From: Armatimonadetes bacterium UBA1398
GTDB lineage: Bacteria; Armatimonadota; Zipacnadia; UBA1398
DNA: 55,070 nucleotides
NCBI GenBank assembly: GCA_002305165.1
Contig: DBQI01000027.1
Location: 1 to 55,070 of the forward strand
Direction: 5' to 3'
In this document: positions 1 to 7,958 of the stretch, piece after piece
Numbering within the stretch: position 1 is the first letter of the stretch
Layout: each line of letters begins with the position of its first letter
Program-made: the position numbers and the translations under genes
The notes under the pieces: generated by a model
Database searches by the model: none
Told to the model about the DNA's origin: nothing
Seen by the model: the letters and a program-made list of their open reading frames with translations, nothing else

Positions 1-66
1 TCAACGAAAATGAAAAGACCCTTGGCCCCCGCCGAGCATAGTAGCAACGGTCAGAGGAGCCCTTAG

Positions 67-1359
67 ATGATGTCTCGACAGCCGCTTCCGTTCGTAGTCA
101 TCAGCCTGCTTGCCACGATCTGGCTGGTGGTTGGGTGCCTATCGCGCCAGGAGGAGGTCCAGGCCGCCTCACCGCGTCCCGCAGCCACCCCTTCGAAGGA
201 GGCGAGCGTCTCCGGCAGCCTGGACCAGGTTGCCCCCGCTCCTTACGATCCCGCTCCGGGCGTGCATGCGGCCGAGGCCACGGGCAGGCCGCTCGTGGGG
301 ATGGCCTGGGCATTCCCCTCTGTCGTGCGCCTCTCAGCTCTGACCGACGAGCAGCGGGCGATGTTGGGTGAGCACGGCGACCTCGCACCCAGCGTGCCCC
401 TGCCCGAACTGGAGGGCCTGCAGCCCATGGTCGTTCGGTGGTCTGCGGCGGATGCTCAGGATCATGGAGTCTGGCAACTGAAGACCAGCTACGGCGACGC
501 CTACCTCAGCCCCTGGCTGGAGGTCCTGTCAGGTCCGGCCTCCGAGGCGCGGGCGACCACGGCTGACGTCGCCCTGGCGGCGTGGATCCGGACATTCCCA
601 GAGGCTACCGACACCCCAGGTGTCGTCTTCGACGGCCAGGACGCTAAAGCATGGGGCATTGAGAGTGCCTCCTCCTCCGCGGCGATGGCCTCCGTGATCT
701 GGGCCCGACTGGGACGCGCCGACGAGGCGGCCGAATGGGCTCGCAGGGCCGGGCGCGATGGCTTCGAGAGCTTGCCCGCCGCCCTGGCGTACCGTGCCCA
801 TAGGATGGCCATCGAGGGGCTGCCCTGGGGCTTCGACCGGAGTGTGCCGGCACGCCTGCTCGCGGCAGCCGTTGATCTATCTCAAGCGTACGCCGGCAGG
901 AATAGGCTCGTCGAAGACGAGGCGACCATGCGCGACATGGTGCGCCAGGATGGAGTGCCTCCGATCTGGGGCGAGGACGAGCCATCCGGGACGCTGCAGT
1001 GGGCGCGCTACCAAGCGTGGCGTCTTCGTGACGCCGGTCTGCCGCAGGGGATGGAGTACACGACCGGCGAGGGCGATCCCGTCGTTGCCCTACTCTCTGG
1101 GGGCGAGCCGGTCCGCGCCGCGATGCGCGAGATGCTCGACAACCAGGGCTTCACCCGAGTGCCCGCCACTGACGGAGTTGGACCTCTACCGGACCTGCTC
1201 CGAATCGGGGATCTGGCCTACGATGTGCTGAGCGCGGAGATCGGCCGCCATCATCTCGAGAGCCGGGGGGTGACGCGCCTGTTCGCCCTCGACCCGGAGC
1301 AGCGGGAGGAGGTCGTGGCTGAGATCGCCGACGCGATAGGGATGGACCACCCTCGCTAG
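67..1359 (+). CDS. Putative lipoprotein of unknown function
   Basis: This 430-residue protein belongs to no family I recognise. The N-terminus is a short polar stretch, a hydrophobic core at about residues 8-22 and a lipobox-like LVVGC, so Cys24 would be lipidated and the protein anchored in a membrane facing outward. Residues 25-60 are Ala/Pro-rich and probably a flexible linker. The rest is soluble and partly helical; around residues 200-230 an AAMASVIWARLGRADEAAEWARRA-type segment looks like one degenerate TPR helix pair. The start is the first of two tandem ATGs; GAGGAG lies seven bases upstream. It stands alone upstream of the convergent PqqD/peptide operon, with a stem-loop between. That it is a gene is well supported; function is unknown. 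Confidence 0.8.
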   Translation: MMSRQPLPFVVISLLATIWLVVGCLSRQEEVQAASPRPAATPSKEASVSGSLDQVAPAPYDPAPGVHAAEATGRPLVGMAWAFPSVVRLSALTDEQRAMLGEHGDLAPSVPLPELEGLQPMVVRWSAADAQDHGVWQLKTSYGDAYLSPWLEVLSGPASEARATTADVALAAWIRTFPEATDTPGVVFDGQDAKAWGIESASSSAAMASVIWARLGRADEAAEWARRAGRDGFESLPAALAYRAHRMAIEGLPWGFDRSVPARLLAAAVDLSQAYAGRNRLVEDEATMRDMVRQDGVPPIWGEDEPSGTLQWARYQAWRLRDAGLPQGMEYTTGEGDPVVALLSGGEPVRAAMREMLDNQGFTRVPATDGVGPLPDLLRIGDLAYDVLSAEIGRHHLESRGVTRLFALDPEQREEVVAEIADAIGMDHPR

Positions 1360-1392
1360 GCTGTGGATCGGGAGGTCCCGTACACGAAGAGA

Positions 1393-1414
1393 GCCGCGGA
1401 ATTGATGCCGCGGC
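1393..1414. terminator. Stem-loop between convergent genes
   Basis: A perfect 7-bp inverted repeat (GCCGCGG / CCGCGGC) with an 8-base loop lies between the end of the plus-strand lipoprotein gene and the end of the minus-strand peptide gene. Read on the minus strand it is followed by TCTCTTCG, a weak T-rich tail. It could end transcription in either direction, but the stem is short. Confidence 0.4.
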
Positions 1415-1445
1415 GCTCCGGAATAGTTGAGTGTCGTTCTAGGGG

Positions 1446-1589
1446 TTACTTGTCGTCGCTGTTGTTCGGGGCTTCCGTCTTCTTCACGGCTGTGCCGCCG
1501 GTGGCGAACTGAACAATGGAAGCGAGTTTCTCTCGGCGCCGAACGATCCTCGGCCGCACAAACTCCTTCTTCTGCTTGCTAGCGTCCAT
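1446..1589 (-). CDS. Putative RiPP precursor peptide
   Basis: This 47-residue peptide begins at an ATG preceded by an ACGGAG Shine-Dalgarno eight bases away; an upstream in-frame extension to 1664 lacks such a signal. It opens MDASKQKKEFVRPRIVRRRE and continues KLASIVQFATGGTAV, ending in a polar Lys/Asn/Asp tail. The aromatic-x-x-Pro element (FVRP) in a basic, leader-like N-terminus, then a hydrophobic stretch and a GG, resembles leaders of lasso-type and related RiPP precursors that bind PqqD-like recognition elements. The gene lies 90 bp downstream of a PqqD-like gene in the same direction. No cyclase, radical SAM, YcaO or transporter gene is adjacent, so modification is inference. It could also be an unmodified small basic protein. 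Confidence 0.6.
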   Translation of the reverse strand: MDASKQKKEFVRPRIVRRREKLASIVQFATGGTAVKKTEAPNNSDDK

Positions 1590-1679
1590 AACTGTAACTC
1601 CGTCTCTTCCCATGGTCCGGCAACTAACACGGAAGTCCCGCAGCATAGTGCCCCGCAGGGCCACAGGAACATGCAGGCA

Positions 1680-1967
1680 CTATGGCCCTAGATTCTCAGA
1701 ACACTCCCGGACGAGACCTTGCTCAACCAGTTCTTCGATTGTCTCTTCCACGCTCTCCCGGATCTGGTCCTCGGTGGCCTCGTACTCATCCATGAGGACC
1801 TCTACCATCCGGTCGATCGTGTTACCTTCGACAACTAGCTCCCAGATACGTCGCGCCGTTTCGTTCAGTTCGAAGATCTCTTGCGTGGTCGCATCACAAA
1901 GGAGGAAGCCGTCACTGGTCTCCTGCCCATGCACGTCCTGTTTGGCGCAATACCTAGGCCCGCTCAC
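1680..1967 (-). CDS. PqqD family RiPP recognition element protein
   Basis: This 95-residue protein shows the PqqD winged-helix pattern. After a short N-terminus (SDGFLLCDATTQEIFELNET) comes ARRIWELVVEGNT, then an acidic helix with repeated Glu/Asp (DRMVEVLMDEYEATEDQI) and the closing EELVEQGLVRE helix. PqqD-like domains bind the leader of a ribosomal peptide and present it to modifying enzymes. The start is GTG at 1967; AAGGAAG lies ten bases upstream and a good promoter lies just beyond. The downstream gene encodes a precursor-like peptide, which supports the role. Unusually, no maturation enzyme is nearby. A PqqD-fold transcription factor would be the alternative. Confidence 0.8.
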   Translation of the reverse strand: MSGPRYCAKQDVHGQETSDGFLLCDATTQEIFELNETARRIWELVVEGNTIDRMVEVLMDEYEATEDQIRESVEETIEELVEQGLVRECSENLGP

Positions 1968-2012
1968 CGGGACACGTCTTCCTTACACTGACTTCAAACG
2001 TGCAACGGTGGC

Positions 2013-2041
2013 ACATTAGCCGTCACGTTGGACATTGTCAA
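2013..2041 (-). promoter_or_regulatory. Sigma-70-type promoter for the PqqD/peptide operon
   Basis: On the minus strand a perfect TTGACA (2041-2036) is followed after exactly 17 bases by TAATGT (2018-2013), which fits the TANNNT core of a -10 box. Transcription would start near 2006, leaving a leader of about 40 bases before the GTG of the PqqD-like gene. Confidence 0.6.
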
Positions 2042-2282
2042 CCCTGCTCGCAGGCCTTGATAGCGGTCGATGACGCGTTCCGGTACTATGATCTACCAAG
2101 CCCGCCCAGGTTCTCCTTCCCTCGGGAGCGAAGTAGAATCAGCGACGAAGCGAGCGAGCGATTCGCATCTGCCCCAGAGTCGAGTGGCCAACGAGACCAT
2201 ACGGCCGTTAGATTCGTCTCAAGGTGCAGCAAGGGAGTCGCCCAACGGGCGGACGCCCACGGGCGCACTGGAGGTTCCGAGT

Positions 2283-3335
2283 ATGAGTAGGCTTCAACGA
2301 ATTCACACCTGGGGGAGCACGGGTCTTCTGATCCTGCTCATGGCTCTGTCCGGTCTGACCGCCTTTGGATGTGCTTCCGGCGTCGGAGATGGTGTCCAGA
2401 ACCCCGACCAGATCGTGGGCGTGGGTGTCCAAGCTGCTTCCCTTGGGGACGCGGCCTTCGGGGCGCCCGCGGCCTGGGTCTCTTGGTCTGCGCCTCAGGG
2501 CTTCCCCGTCGTTCCCCAGCCTCGGGGGGGGTATGTCGTCGGTTACGAGCTCTACCGCGCCGCCAGCCCCCGCGCCGCCGCGGTGCCCGCGAACATGATC
2601 GCCTTCCTCGAGGGTGGCGGCGTCACCAGCTTCATCGACTCCGCCGACGAGCCGAGGCAAAGCCAGCAAGTGACCGTCACCACGAACGAGACCTCTGGGT
2701 ATGTGGCCGTCAACCGCGCGGCGGCCACCGGACCCGCCAGCACGACCTACGGAACGGACTCCATCACCTACGTGATCGTGCCGAGCCCGCCCTCCCCCGG
2801 CGATCTCTACACCTACACCGTGCGCGCCGTTGTCAAGAAGCTGCCGCCGCAGCCCTTCCCGGGCACCGGCGGAAGCCTGGACCTCGGCGGTGAGCTAGTC
2901 CTCTCCACGGAGGCCCGCTCAACCCAGGCCACCGTGCTTGAGCCGCCCATCCTGACAGACCCGCCGAACAGTCCCGATCCTGGCAGCTACGACGTTGACA
3001 TCGCGACGACCCTCTTCTCGTGGCAGGCCTCCGCCTCGGCGGATACCTATGTCATCGAGTTCTCCACCGATCGCGCCTTCCCGCCGAGCAACACATCCCG
3101 CACGAGGCCCTACCTCCTTTCCGCGGCCGCCGGCGCCATCATCTCGCAGACGGTCAACGAGCCCGCCATCGCCGATGGCTTCGCCACGGTGACGAGCCCC
3201 ATATACTGGAGGGTTGGAGCCAGGAACAGCGGAGACGCCCTCTACCCACGGGATCGGTTCGGCCGGCCCGTCGACTGGGTTTACTCGGGCAGCCGCTCCT
3301 TTACGGGGATCGAGCGGCCGCCCTCGGCGCCCTAG
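2283..3335 (+). CDS. Lipoprotein with fibronectin-like repeats
   Basis: This 350-residue protein starts at the ATG of MSRLQRIHTWGSTG, with GGAGG about eight bases upstream. A longer in-frame reading to 2070 would hide the export signal and has no comparable ribosome site. The signal has a hydrophobic core and a lipobox (LTAFGC), so Cys30 is the likely lipidated residue. The mature part looks like two beta-sandwich modules. The first (about residues 60-220) contains WVSWSAPQGF and YVVGYELYRA, typical of fibronectin type III-like folds. The second (about 240-345) contains PDPGSYDVDIATTLFSWQAS. Such modules often mediate surface binding or spacing; no catalytic motif is visible. A strong terminator follows. 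Confidence 0.8.
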   Translation: MSRLQRIHTWGSTGLLILLMALSGLTAFGCASGVGDGVQNPDQIVGVGVQAASLGDAAFGAPAAWVSWSAPQGFPVVPQPRGGYVVGYELYRAASPRAAAVPANMIAFLEGGGVTSFIDSADEPRQSQQVTVTTNETSGYVAVNRAAATGPASTTYGTDSITYVIVPSPPSPGDLYTYTVRAVVKKLPPQPFPGTGGSLDLGGELVLSTEARSTQATVLEPPILTDPPNSPDPGSYDVDIATTLFSWQASASADTYVIEFSTDRAFPPSNTSRTRPYLLSAAAGAIISQTVNEPAIADGFATVTSPIYWRVGARNSGDALYPRDRFGRPVDWVYSGSRSFTGIERPPSAP

Positions 3336-3367
3336 TGAGGACGTAGGCGAACGCCGAGACGACACGA

Positions 3368-3398
3368 ATGGGGCGCATCTACCTGGGATGCGCCCCAT
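3368..3398 (+). terminator. Rho-independent terminator
   Basis: A perfect 12-bp stem (ATGGGGCGCATC / GATGCGCCCCAT) with a 7-base loop is followed by CTTATTC. It lies 33 bases past the lipoprotein stop and should end that transcript. Confidence 0.85.
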
Positions 3399-3528
3399 CT
3401 TATTCATGTGGGTTCCACGCCGAAGCGGAACACGGTTCAGCAGGCTGGCCGACGAGTTGGGCGAAGGCTAGCGCCACCAAACTCACACGGTTCGCGATTC
3501 GGGCTTGGGAGCCTGGGAGGTGACAGCC

Positions 3529-4299
3529 ATGTCCTTCGATCTTGGCCCCATGTTGGAGGGCTTCGACTACGTCCCCGGGAGAGTGACCGCGCGGCTGGTT
3601 GTCGGCGACGATGGTCGCGAGAAGATCCAGATGCGGACGGAACTGGGACTGGTCCAGTTGGAGGCCGACGGCCCGCCCGACGGCAAGGAGCGGATGGGCT
3701 ACCCCTCGCTCCTCCACTTCCACCGCGCGCGGATGGCCCCGGGCCACCCGCCGCCAAGCCTACGCCTGACATCGGAGGAGTGCCACGAGCTGTTCGAAGA
3801 GGCGGGCCTCTACTATATGCGCTACAGCTGCTGCCTCCAGCTACGCGACTACCGGCGAGCGGAGAGGGACACTACCTGCAACCTGGAGGCGATGGATCTC
3901 TGCCGCGATCACGCCATCGACGATGACGATAGACTCCTGTTCGAGGAGTACCGGCCCTTAGTCCTGATGATGCGCGCCCGAGCGCGGGCGGGCCGGCTGA
4001 TGGAGGACGGCGACCCCTGCGGCGCCGCCGACCAGATCGCGGAGGCCATCAGCGCGGTGCGCCGGCTCCTGGCCAGCAATGGCTCTGCCTATATCACCGG
4101 CGAGGCCGACGCGGACATACGGGCGCTCGAGGAGCTGGCCCAGGAGCTGCGAGGTTGCGGCGCGGATGTCGTGGATCGAGTGGAGCTTCGGCTAGAGCTG
4201 CGCCGCGCCATCGACCGCGAGGACTACCGACTCGCCGCCGAGCTGAGGGACGCCCTCCGCAGTGTAGACTGTCACCGACCGAACGACTCCACGTCCTAG
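3529..4299 (+). CDS. UVR-motif (UvrB/UvrC-like) protein
   Basis: The 256-residue product is cytoplasmic, with no signal or membrane segment. The last ~35 residues (LRRAIDREDYRLAAELRDAL) match the UVR motif, a helical hairpin found in UvrB, UvrC, McsA and ClpC-type proteins and used for protein-protein contact. Residues 1-220 look like a helical, TPR-like region (YYMRYSCCLQLRDYRRAERD; ADQIAEAISAVRRLLA). No nuclease or helicase motif is present, so it is not UvrB or UvrC. The start is the ATG at 3529 with GGGAGG eight bases upstream. It lies 21 bp before thyX and is probably co-transcribed. The partner of the UVR hairpin is unknown. Confidence 0.8.
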   Translation: MSFDLGPMLEGFDYVPGRVTARLVVGDDGREKIQMRTELGLVQLEADGPPDGKERMGYPSLLHFHRARMAPGHPPPSLRLTSEECHELFEEAGLYYMRYSCCLQLRDYRRAERDTTCNLEAMDLCRDHAIDDDDRLLFEEYRPLVLMMRARARAGRLMEDGDPCGAADQIAEAISAVRRLLASNGSAYITGEADADIRALEELAQELRGCGADVVDRVELRLELRRAIDREDYRLAAELRDALRSVDCHRPNDSTS

Positions 4300-4320
4300 C
4301 GTACGCCAAGGAGGCCCTTC

Positions 4321-5127
4321 TTGACTCTCGTGCAACTGATCGAAGGCGCGCTGGCCGAGGGTCGGTACCGCGTGCCGGCCAGTGAGTACGGAATCGACCT
4401 CATCGTCCAGCCAGAGGTGACCCTGATCTCCGCGTCACGCTTCACGGGCATTCCCGAGGATCTACGGGACCAATGGGAGACCGACATCGAGGGGGAGGGC
4501 GGCGAGCTTCTCCTCGAGGCGGCGGGCAGGTCCTGCTACCAGAGTTGGCACAACCCAGCCGGCCGCACGAACCACGAGTACCTCCGGAACATCATCCGCC
4601 AGGGCCATGGTTCGGTGCTCGAACACGCGAACTACACCGTCTACCTGCGGGGAGTCTCCCGCAGCCTCACCCATGAGATGGTCCGGCACCGTGCCGGCTG
4701 CTCCTACAGTCAGCTTAGCCAGCGTTACGTGGACTCGTCCGAGGTCGCCTTCGTGGTGCCGCCGGCTCTGTTCGGCATGGAGGGGTTGCTACGCGAGTGG
4801 GCCCGTGCCTGCCGCGCCACGTTGGACTCGTACGTCGCCCTCGCTGATGGCCTGGCGGGCGTGGCTCCCGATCGCAAGAAGCAGCGCGAGTGCGCCCGCT
4901 CCGTCCTCCCCAATTGCACCGAGACCCATCTGGTGATGACAGCGAACGTCCGAGCCTGGCGGCACATTCTGAGTCTCCGCGGCTCGGAACACGCCGAGGC
5001 CGAGATAAGGCGCTTGGCAAGCCGTCTCCTCGAGGTCCTGAGCTCCCATGTCCCCCTGTTCTGGGATTACCGGGTCGGCGAGGGACCGGACGGGATTCCG
5101 ACGGTCTACCGCGTGGAGCAGGACTGA
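4321..5127 (+). CDS. thyX: Flavin-dependent thymidylate synthase ThyX
   Basis: ThyX makes dTMP from dUMP using methylenetetrahydrofolate, FAD and NADPH, replacing ThyA. The 268-residue protein carries the signature at residues 122-136, RHRAGCSYSQLSQRY, plus GHGSVLEHANYT (about 95-106) and the later NCTETHLVMTANVRAWRHIL. Eight residues separate RHR from the Ser where the common form has seven; the region is otherwise intact, so this looks like a subfamily feature rather than damage. The start is TTG at 4321, strongly supported by AAGGAGG six bases upstream; no ATG fits. It directly follows the UVR-motif gene. No thyA is seen in the window. Confidence 0.95.
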   Translation: MTLVQLIEGALAEGRYRVPASEYGIDLIVQPEVTLISASRFTGIPEDLRDQWETDIEGEGGELLLEAAGRSCYQSWHNPAGRTNHEYLRNIIRQGHGSVLEHANYTVYLRGVSRSLTHEMVRHRAGCSYSQLSQRYVDSSEVAFVVPPALFGMEGLLREWARACRATLDSYVALADGLAGVAPDRKKQRECARSVLPNCTETHLVMTANVRAWRHILSLRGSEHAEAEIRRLASRLLEVLSSHVPLFWDYRVGEGPDGIPTVYRVEQD

Positions 5128-5175
5128 CCTAACCGCGGCCCACACGCCGTCCTCGTAGCGACGCCCAAGCCCCGT

Positions 5176-5183
5176 GCTATAAT
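5176..5183 (+). promoter_or_regulatory. Extended -10 promoter upstream of ddl
   Basis: TATAAT at 5178-5183 is preceded by TGC, giving an extended -10 (TGnTATAAT). The -35 region is poor, as is common for extended -10 promoters. The transcript would start near 5190, just before AGGGG and the ATG at 5208. Confidence 0.5.
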
Positions 5184-5207
5184 CGCCTCCCTGTAAGGGG
5201 CGAAGTC

Positions 5208-6245
5208 ATGGTCGGTATCAACGACAGGCCACTGACCCTCTGTGATCCCAAGCGGGGGGCCGACCGGCGGCGGCGAATCGCCGATGGCGTGCGAGGGCGC
5301 GTCATCGCGGTCTTGATGGGCGGCGACTCGGGCGAGCGCGACGTCTCCCTACGGTCAGGCGACGGCGTGGTGAGAGCGTTGCAGACCGCCACCGAGGCCG
5401 ATGTCCGGGCCGTCGACCTGGACTACGCCCATCTCGCGGAGAGTACTGCCTCGCGGGACTGGGATCTCGCGTACATCGCCCTGCATGGCGGCAAGGGCGA
5501 GGATGGCAGCGTTCAGGGGTGGCTCGAGTGCCTAGGGGTCCCCTACACGGGCCCGGGGGTGCTTGGCTGTGCGGCTGCGATGCACAAGCCCACGGCGACG
5601 CGTGTGCTCGAGCATGCCGGGGTCGGAGTGCCCGCCTTCATCGAGTTCGGCCCGCATGATCCTCCCGAAGCCGCGGCGCAGGCCGCCATCGCACAGATAG
5701 GGCTCCCTTTCGTTGTGAAGCCGGTGGACGAGGGGTCATCCCTGGGCGTGCGCTTCTGCCACACCCAGGGCGACCTTGTTTACGCCGTTGCCGCCCTGCA
5801 AGCCGAATACGGCGGCGGCATGGCGTGCGAGCTGATCCCCGAGCCTGAGATCACGGTGGGGGTCCTCCACGGTCACCCCCTACCTATCCTCGAACTCAAG
5901 GCCGCCAACGAGTTCTATGACTACCACGCCAAGTACACCAAGGGCATGACCGAGTTTATCCTGCCCGCCAGGCTCGATCCGCCGGTCTATGCGGCCGCGC
6001 TAGAGGCAGCCAGCGCTGCCGCGTCGGCTCTGAGCTGCGCGGAGCTGTGCCGAGTGGACATGCGGGTCGATGCTGGGGGCTGCCCCCGAGTGCTGGATGT
6101 GAACACCAGCCCCGGAATGACCGAGACGAGCGACCTGCCCGCCCAGGCGGCGCACGTGGGCATCGACTACGCCGACCTCGTGCTGGAGGTCCTCGGATCG
6201 GCCCTCGTGCGGGCTGGGCTCATGTCAGCAGAGGAGTGGCGATGA
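5208..6245 (+). CDS. ddl: D-alanine--D-alanine ligase
   Basis: Ddl joins two D-alanines with ATP for the peptidoglycan stem. The 345-residue protein has the Ddl N-terminal fingerprint MGGDSGERDVSLRSG (about residues 36-50), the ATP-grasp segment FVVKPVDEGSSLGVRF, the omega-loop region FYDYHAKYTKGMTEF and the metal-binding RVLDVNTSPGMTETS near the C-terminus. About 28 residues precede the usual start; a GTG nearer the fold is possible, but the ATG at 5208 has AGGGG upstream and a promoter in place. The YDYHAKY form suggests normal D-Ala-D-Ala production rather than a resistance-type D-Ala-D-Lac ligase. The stop overlaps the next gene as ATGA. Confidence 0.95.
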   Translation: MVGINDRPLTLCDPKRGADRRRRIADGVRGRVIAVLMGGDSGERDVSLRSGDGVVRALQTATEADVRAVDLDYAHLAESTASRDWDLAYIALHGGKGEDGSVQGWLECLGVPYTGPGVLGCAAAMHKPTATRVLEHAGVGVPAFIEFGPHDPPEAAAQAAIAQIGLPFVVKPVDEGSSLGVRFCHTQGDLVYAVAALQAEYGGGMACELIPEPEITVGVLHGHPLPILELKAANEFYDYHAKYTKGMTEFILPARLDPPVYAAALEAASAAASALSCAELCRVDMRVDAGGCPRVLDVNTSPGMTETSDLPAQAAHVGIDYADLVLEVLGSALVRAGLMSAEEWR

Positions 6246-6679
6246 GCGGCACTCCGGCCCCTGCCATGCTCGCTACTATGGGCGTTGCGCTGTTGCTCCT
6301 TCTGGCGAGTGTCACCGTGGTCGGAACCCGCAGCTTGGCCCTCCGGGGCAAGGAGGCGCGCATACGCGGTTGGCTCGCCGAGCTGTGGCTGTTCGCGGTC
6401 CTGTTCGCGGCGCTGTTCGTGCTGTCGGCGCGAGGCCTGGGGTACGATCTTTTCGAAGCCATAGGGCGTGTCCGAGAGGGTACAATGTCCGAGGGCAGCC
6501 TGATCCTGGCCGTGGCCGGCGGGGTTCTCGGTCTGGTGTGTGCATTGAGGATGTTCGCCCTCGTGCGCGAGGGCGTGGGACAGCTCTACGCGTCCGAGGA
6601 AGACTCGGATGGCGCGGGCCGAGACGCCACAGAGGATGACGACCCCGGCCCCCAGGAGCCGACGAAGAGAGGGACGTGA
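6242..6679 (+). CDS. Small membrane protein, unknown function
   Basis: This 145-residue protein is translationally coupled to ddl through an ATGA overlap. It has three likely membrane segments: about residues 8-28 (MLATMGVALLLLLASVTVVG), about 46-65 (LWLFAVLFAALFVLSARGL) and about 85-105 (LILAVAGGVLGLVCALRMFA). The C-terminal 35 residues are very acidic (EEDSDGAGRDATEDDDPGPQ) and probably cytoplasmic. It resembles no family I know. Its place between ddl and argG suggests only co-transcription. Confidence 0.75.
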   Translation: MSGTPAPAMLATMGVALLLLLASVTVVGTRSLALRGKEARIRGWLAELWLFAVLFAALFVLSARGLGYDLFEAIGRVREGTMSEGSLILAVAGGVLGLVCALRMFALVREGVGQLYASEEDSDGAGRDATEDDDPGPQEPTKRGT

Positions 6680-6680
6680 G

Positions 6681-7883
6681 ATGAGCGGGAAGATCGTTTT
6701 AGCGTATTCCGGTGGACTGGATACCTCTGTCGCGGTGCGGTGGGTCAAGGAAGAGCGAGGGCTCGATGTCGTCGCCATCGGCGTCGATGTGGGTGAAGAG
6801 CGCGACTACGACGCCATCCTGCAAAAGGCGCTGGCCGTCGGCGCGCTGCCCGAGTCGCGCATCATCGACGCCAAGGAGGAGTTCGTCACCGAGTACATCT
6901 GGCCGGCCCTCAAAGCGGGCGCCTGCTATGAGAGCAAGTACTACCTCGCGACCGCCCTTGCCCGGCCGCTGATCGCGAAGCTCATTGTCGATGTGGCTCA
7001 CGAGGTCGGCGCCACGGCCGTAGGCCACGGCTCCACCGGCAAGGGCAACGACCAGGTCCGCTTCGACGTGACCTTCGCCGCCCTGGATGGCAAGCTCGAC
7101 ATCGTTGCCCCCGCCCGCGAGTGGGGGATGACGCGCGAGGAAGAGATCGAGTACGCCGAGCGCTTCAACATCCCCGTCCCCATCGCCAAAGCCAGCCCGT
7201 ACAGCATCGACGTGAATCTTTGGGGCCGCTCCGTCGAGTGCGGCATCATCGAGGACGCGGCCGTTGAGCCGCCCGAGGATGCTTACGAGATGACCGTCAA
7301 CCCCGTCGATGCGCCCGACACTCCGCAGATCGTGGAGATCACCTTCGAGAAGGGCGTGCCGGTCGCCATCGATGGAGACGCTCCGGGCCCGGTCGCGCTG
7401 GTCGAGAAGGCCAACAAGCTAGCCGGTTCTCATGGCGTTGGGCGCGTCGACATGCTCGAGAACCGTCTGGTCGGCATCAAGTCGCGCGAGGTCTATGAGT
7501 CGCCGGCGGCCGTGCTGCTCTCCCTCGCCCATCGCGAGATGGAGGCCCTCACCCTGGATCGCGATACTGCTCACTACAAGGCCCTGGTAGCTCAGCGGTA
7601 CTCGGAGCTCGTCTACTTCGGCCTATGGCATTCGCCCCTCCGTGAGCACCTGCAGGCCTTCGTCGACTCGACCCAGGAGCGCGTCTCGGGCAAGGTCCGC
7701 ATGAAGCTCTACAAGGGTTCATGCTTCGTCGTCGGTCGGGAGTCGCCGGAGTCGCTCTATCGCACCGACCTGGCTACCTACGATGTCGGCGACATGTACG
7801 ACGCCTCCGCCGGCGCGGGCTTCTGCAAGATCTGGGGGCTTCCGGTGCGAGTCGCTCAGGAGAGGGACCGCGCCAGCCGCTAA
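6681..7883 (+). CDS. argG: Argininosuccinate synthase
   Basis: ArgG condenses citrulline and aspartate with ATP to argininosuccinate in arginine synthesis. The 400-residue protein begins MSGKIVLAYSGGLDTSVA, the N-type ATP-pyrophosphatase P-loop. It contains GHGSTGKGNDQVRFD (about residues 115-130), the substrate-site SPYSIDVNLWGRSVECG (about 170-190) and the C-terminal SAGAGFCKIWGLP. Length matches the family. The start at 6681 is one base after the preceding stop and is chosen because the conserved fold starts there; a longer reading adds unrelated residues. No argH or other arg gene is adjacent. Confidence 0.96.
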   Translation: MSGKIVLAYSGGLDTSVAVRWVKEERGLDVVAIGVDVGEERDYDAILQKALAVGALPESRIIDAKEEFVTEYIWPALKAGACYESKYYLATALARPLIAKLIVDVAHEVGATAVGHGSTGKGNDQVRFDVTFAALDGKLDIVAPAREWGMTREEEIEYAERFNIPVPIAKASPYSIDVNLWGRSVECGIIEDAAVEPPEDAYEMTVNPVDAPDTPQIVEITFEKGVPVAIDGDAPGPVALVEKANKLAGSHGVGRVDMLENRLVGIKSREVYESPAAVLLSLAHREMEALTLDRDTAHYKALVAQRYSELVYFGLWHSPLREHLQAFVDSTQERVSGKVRMKLYKGSCFVVGRESPESLYRTDLATYDVGDMYDASAGAGFCKIWGLPVRVAQERDRASR

Positions 7884-7958
7884 CGGAGGGCTCGCCCCCT
7901 CGACGTCCATACGGAGAACCGTTGCCCCGGCTGTGGGGCGGATACGGATGTGGATATC

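Noticed and set aside
1516..2019. Plus-strand frame opposite the PqqD/peptide pair
   Set aside because: Ser/Arg-rich antisense composition, no ribosome site, and the minus strand has a recognisable PqqD protein.
4684..4728. Frameshift in thyX to explain the long RHR motif
   Set aside because: The frame is maintained on both sides and the extra residue is a clean insertion of one codon, so damage is unlikely.
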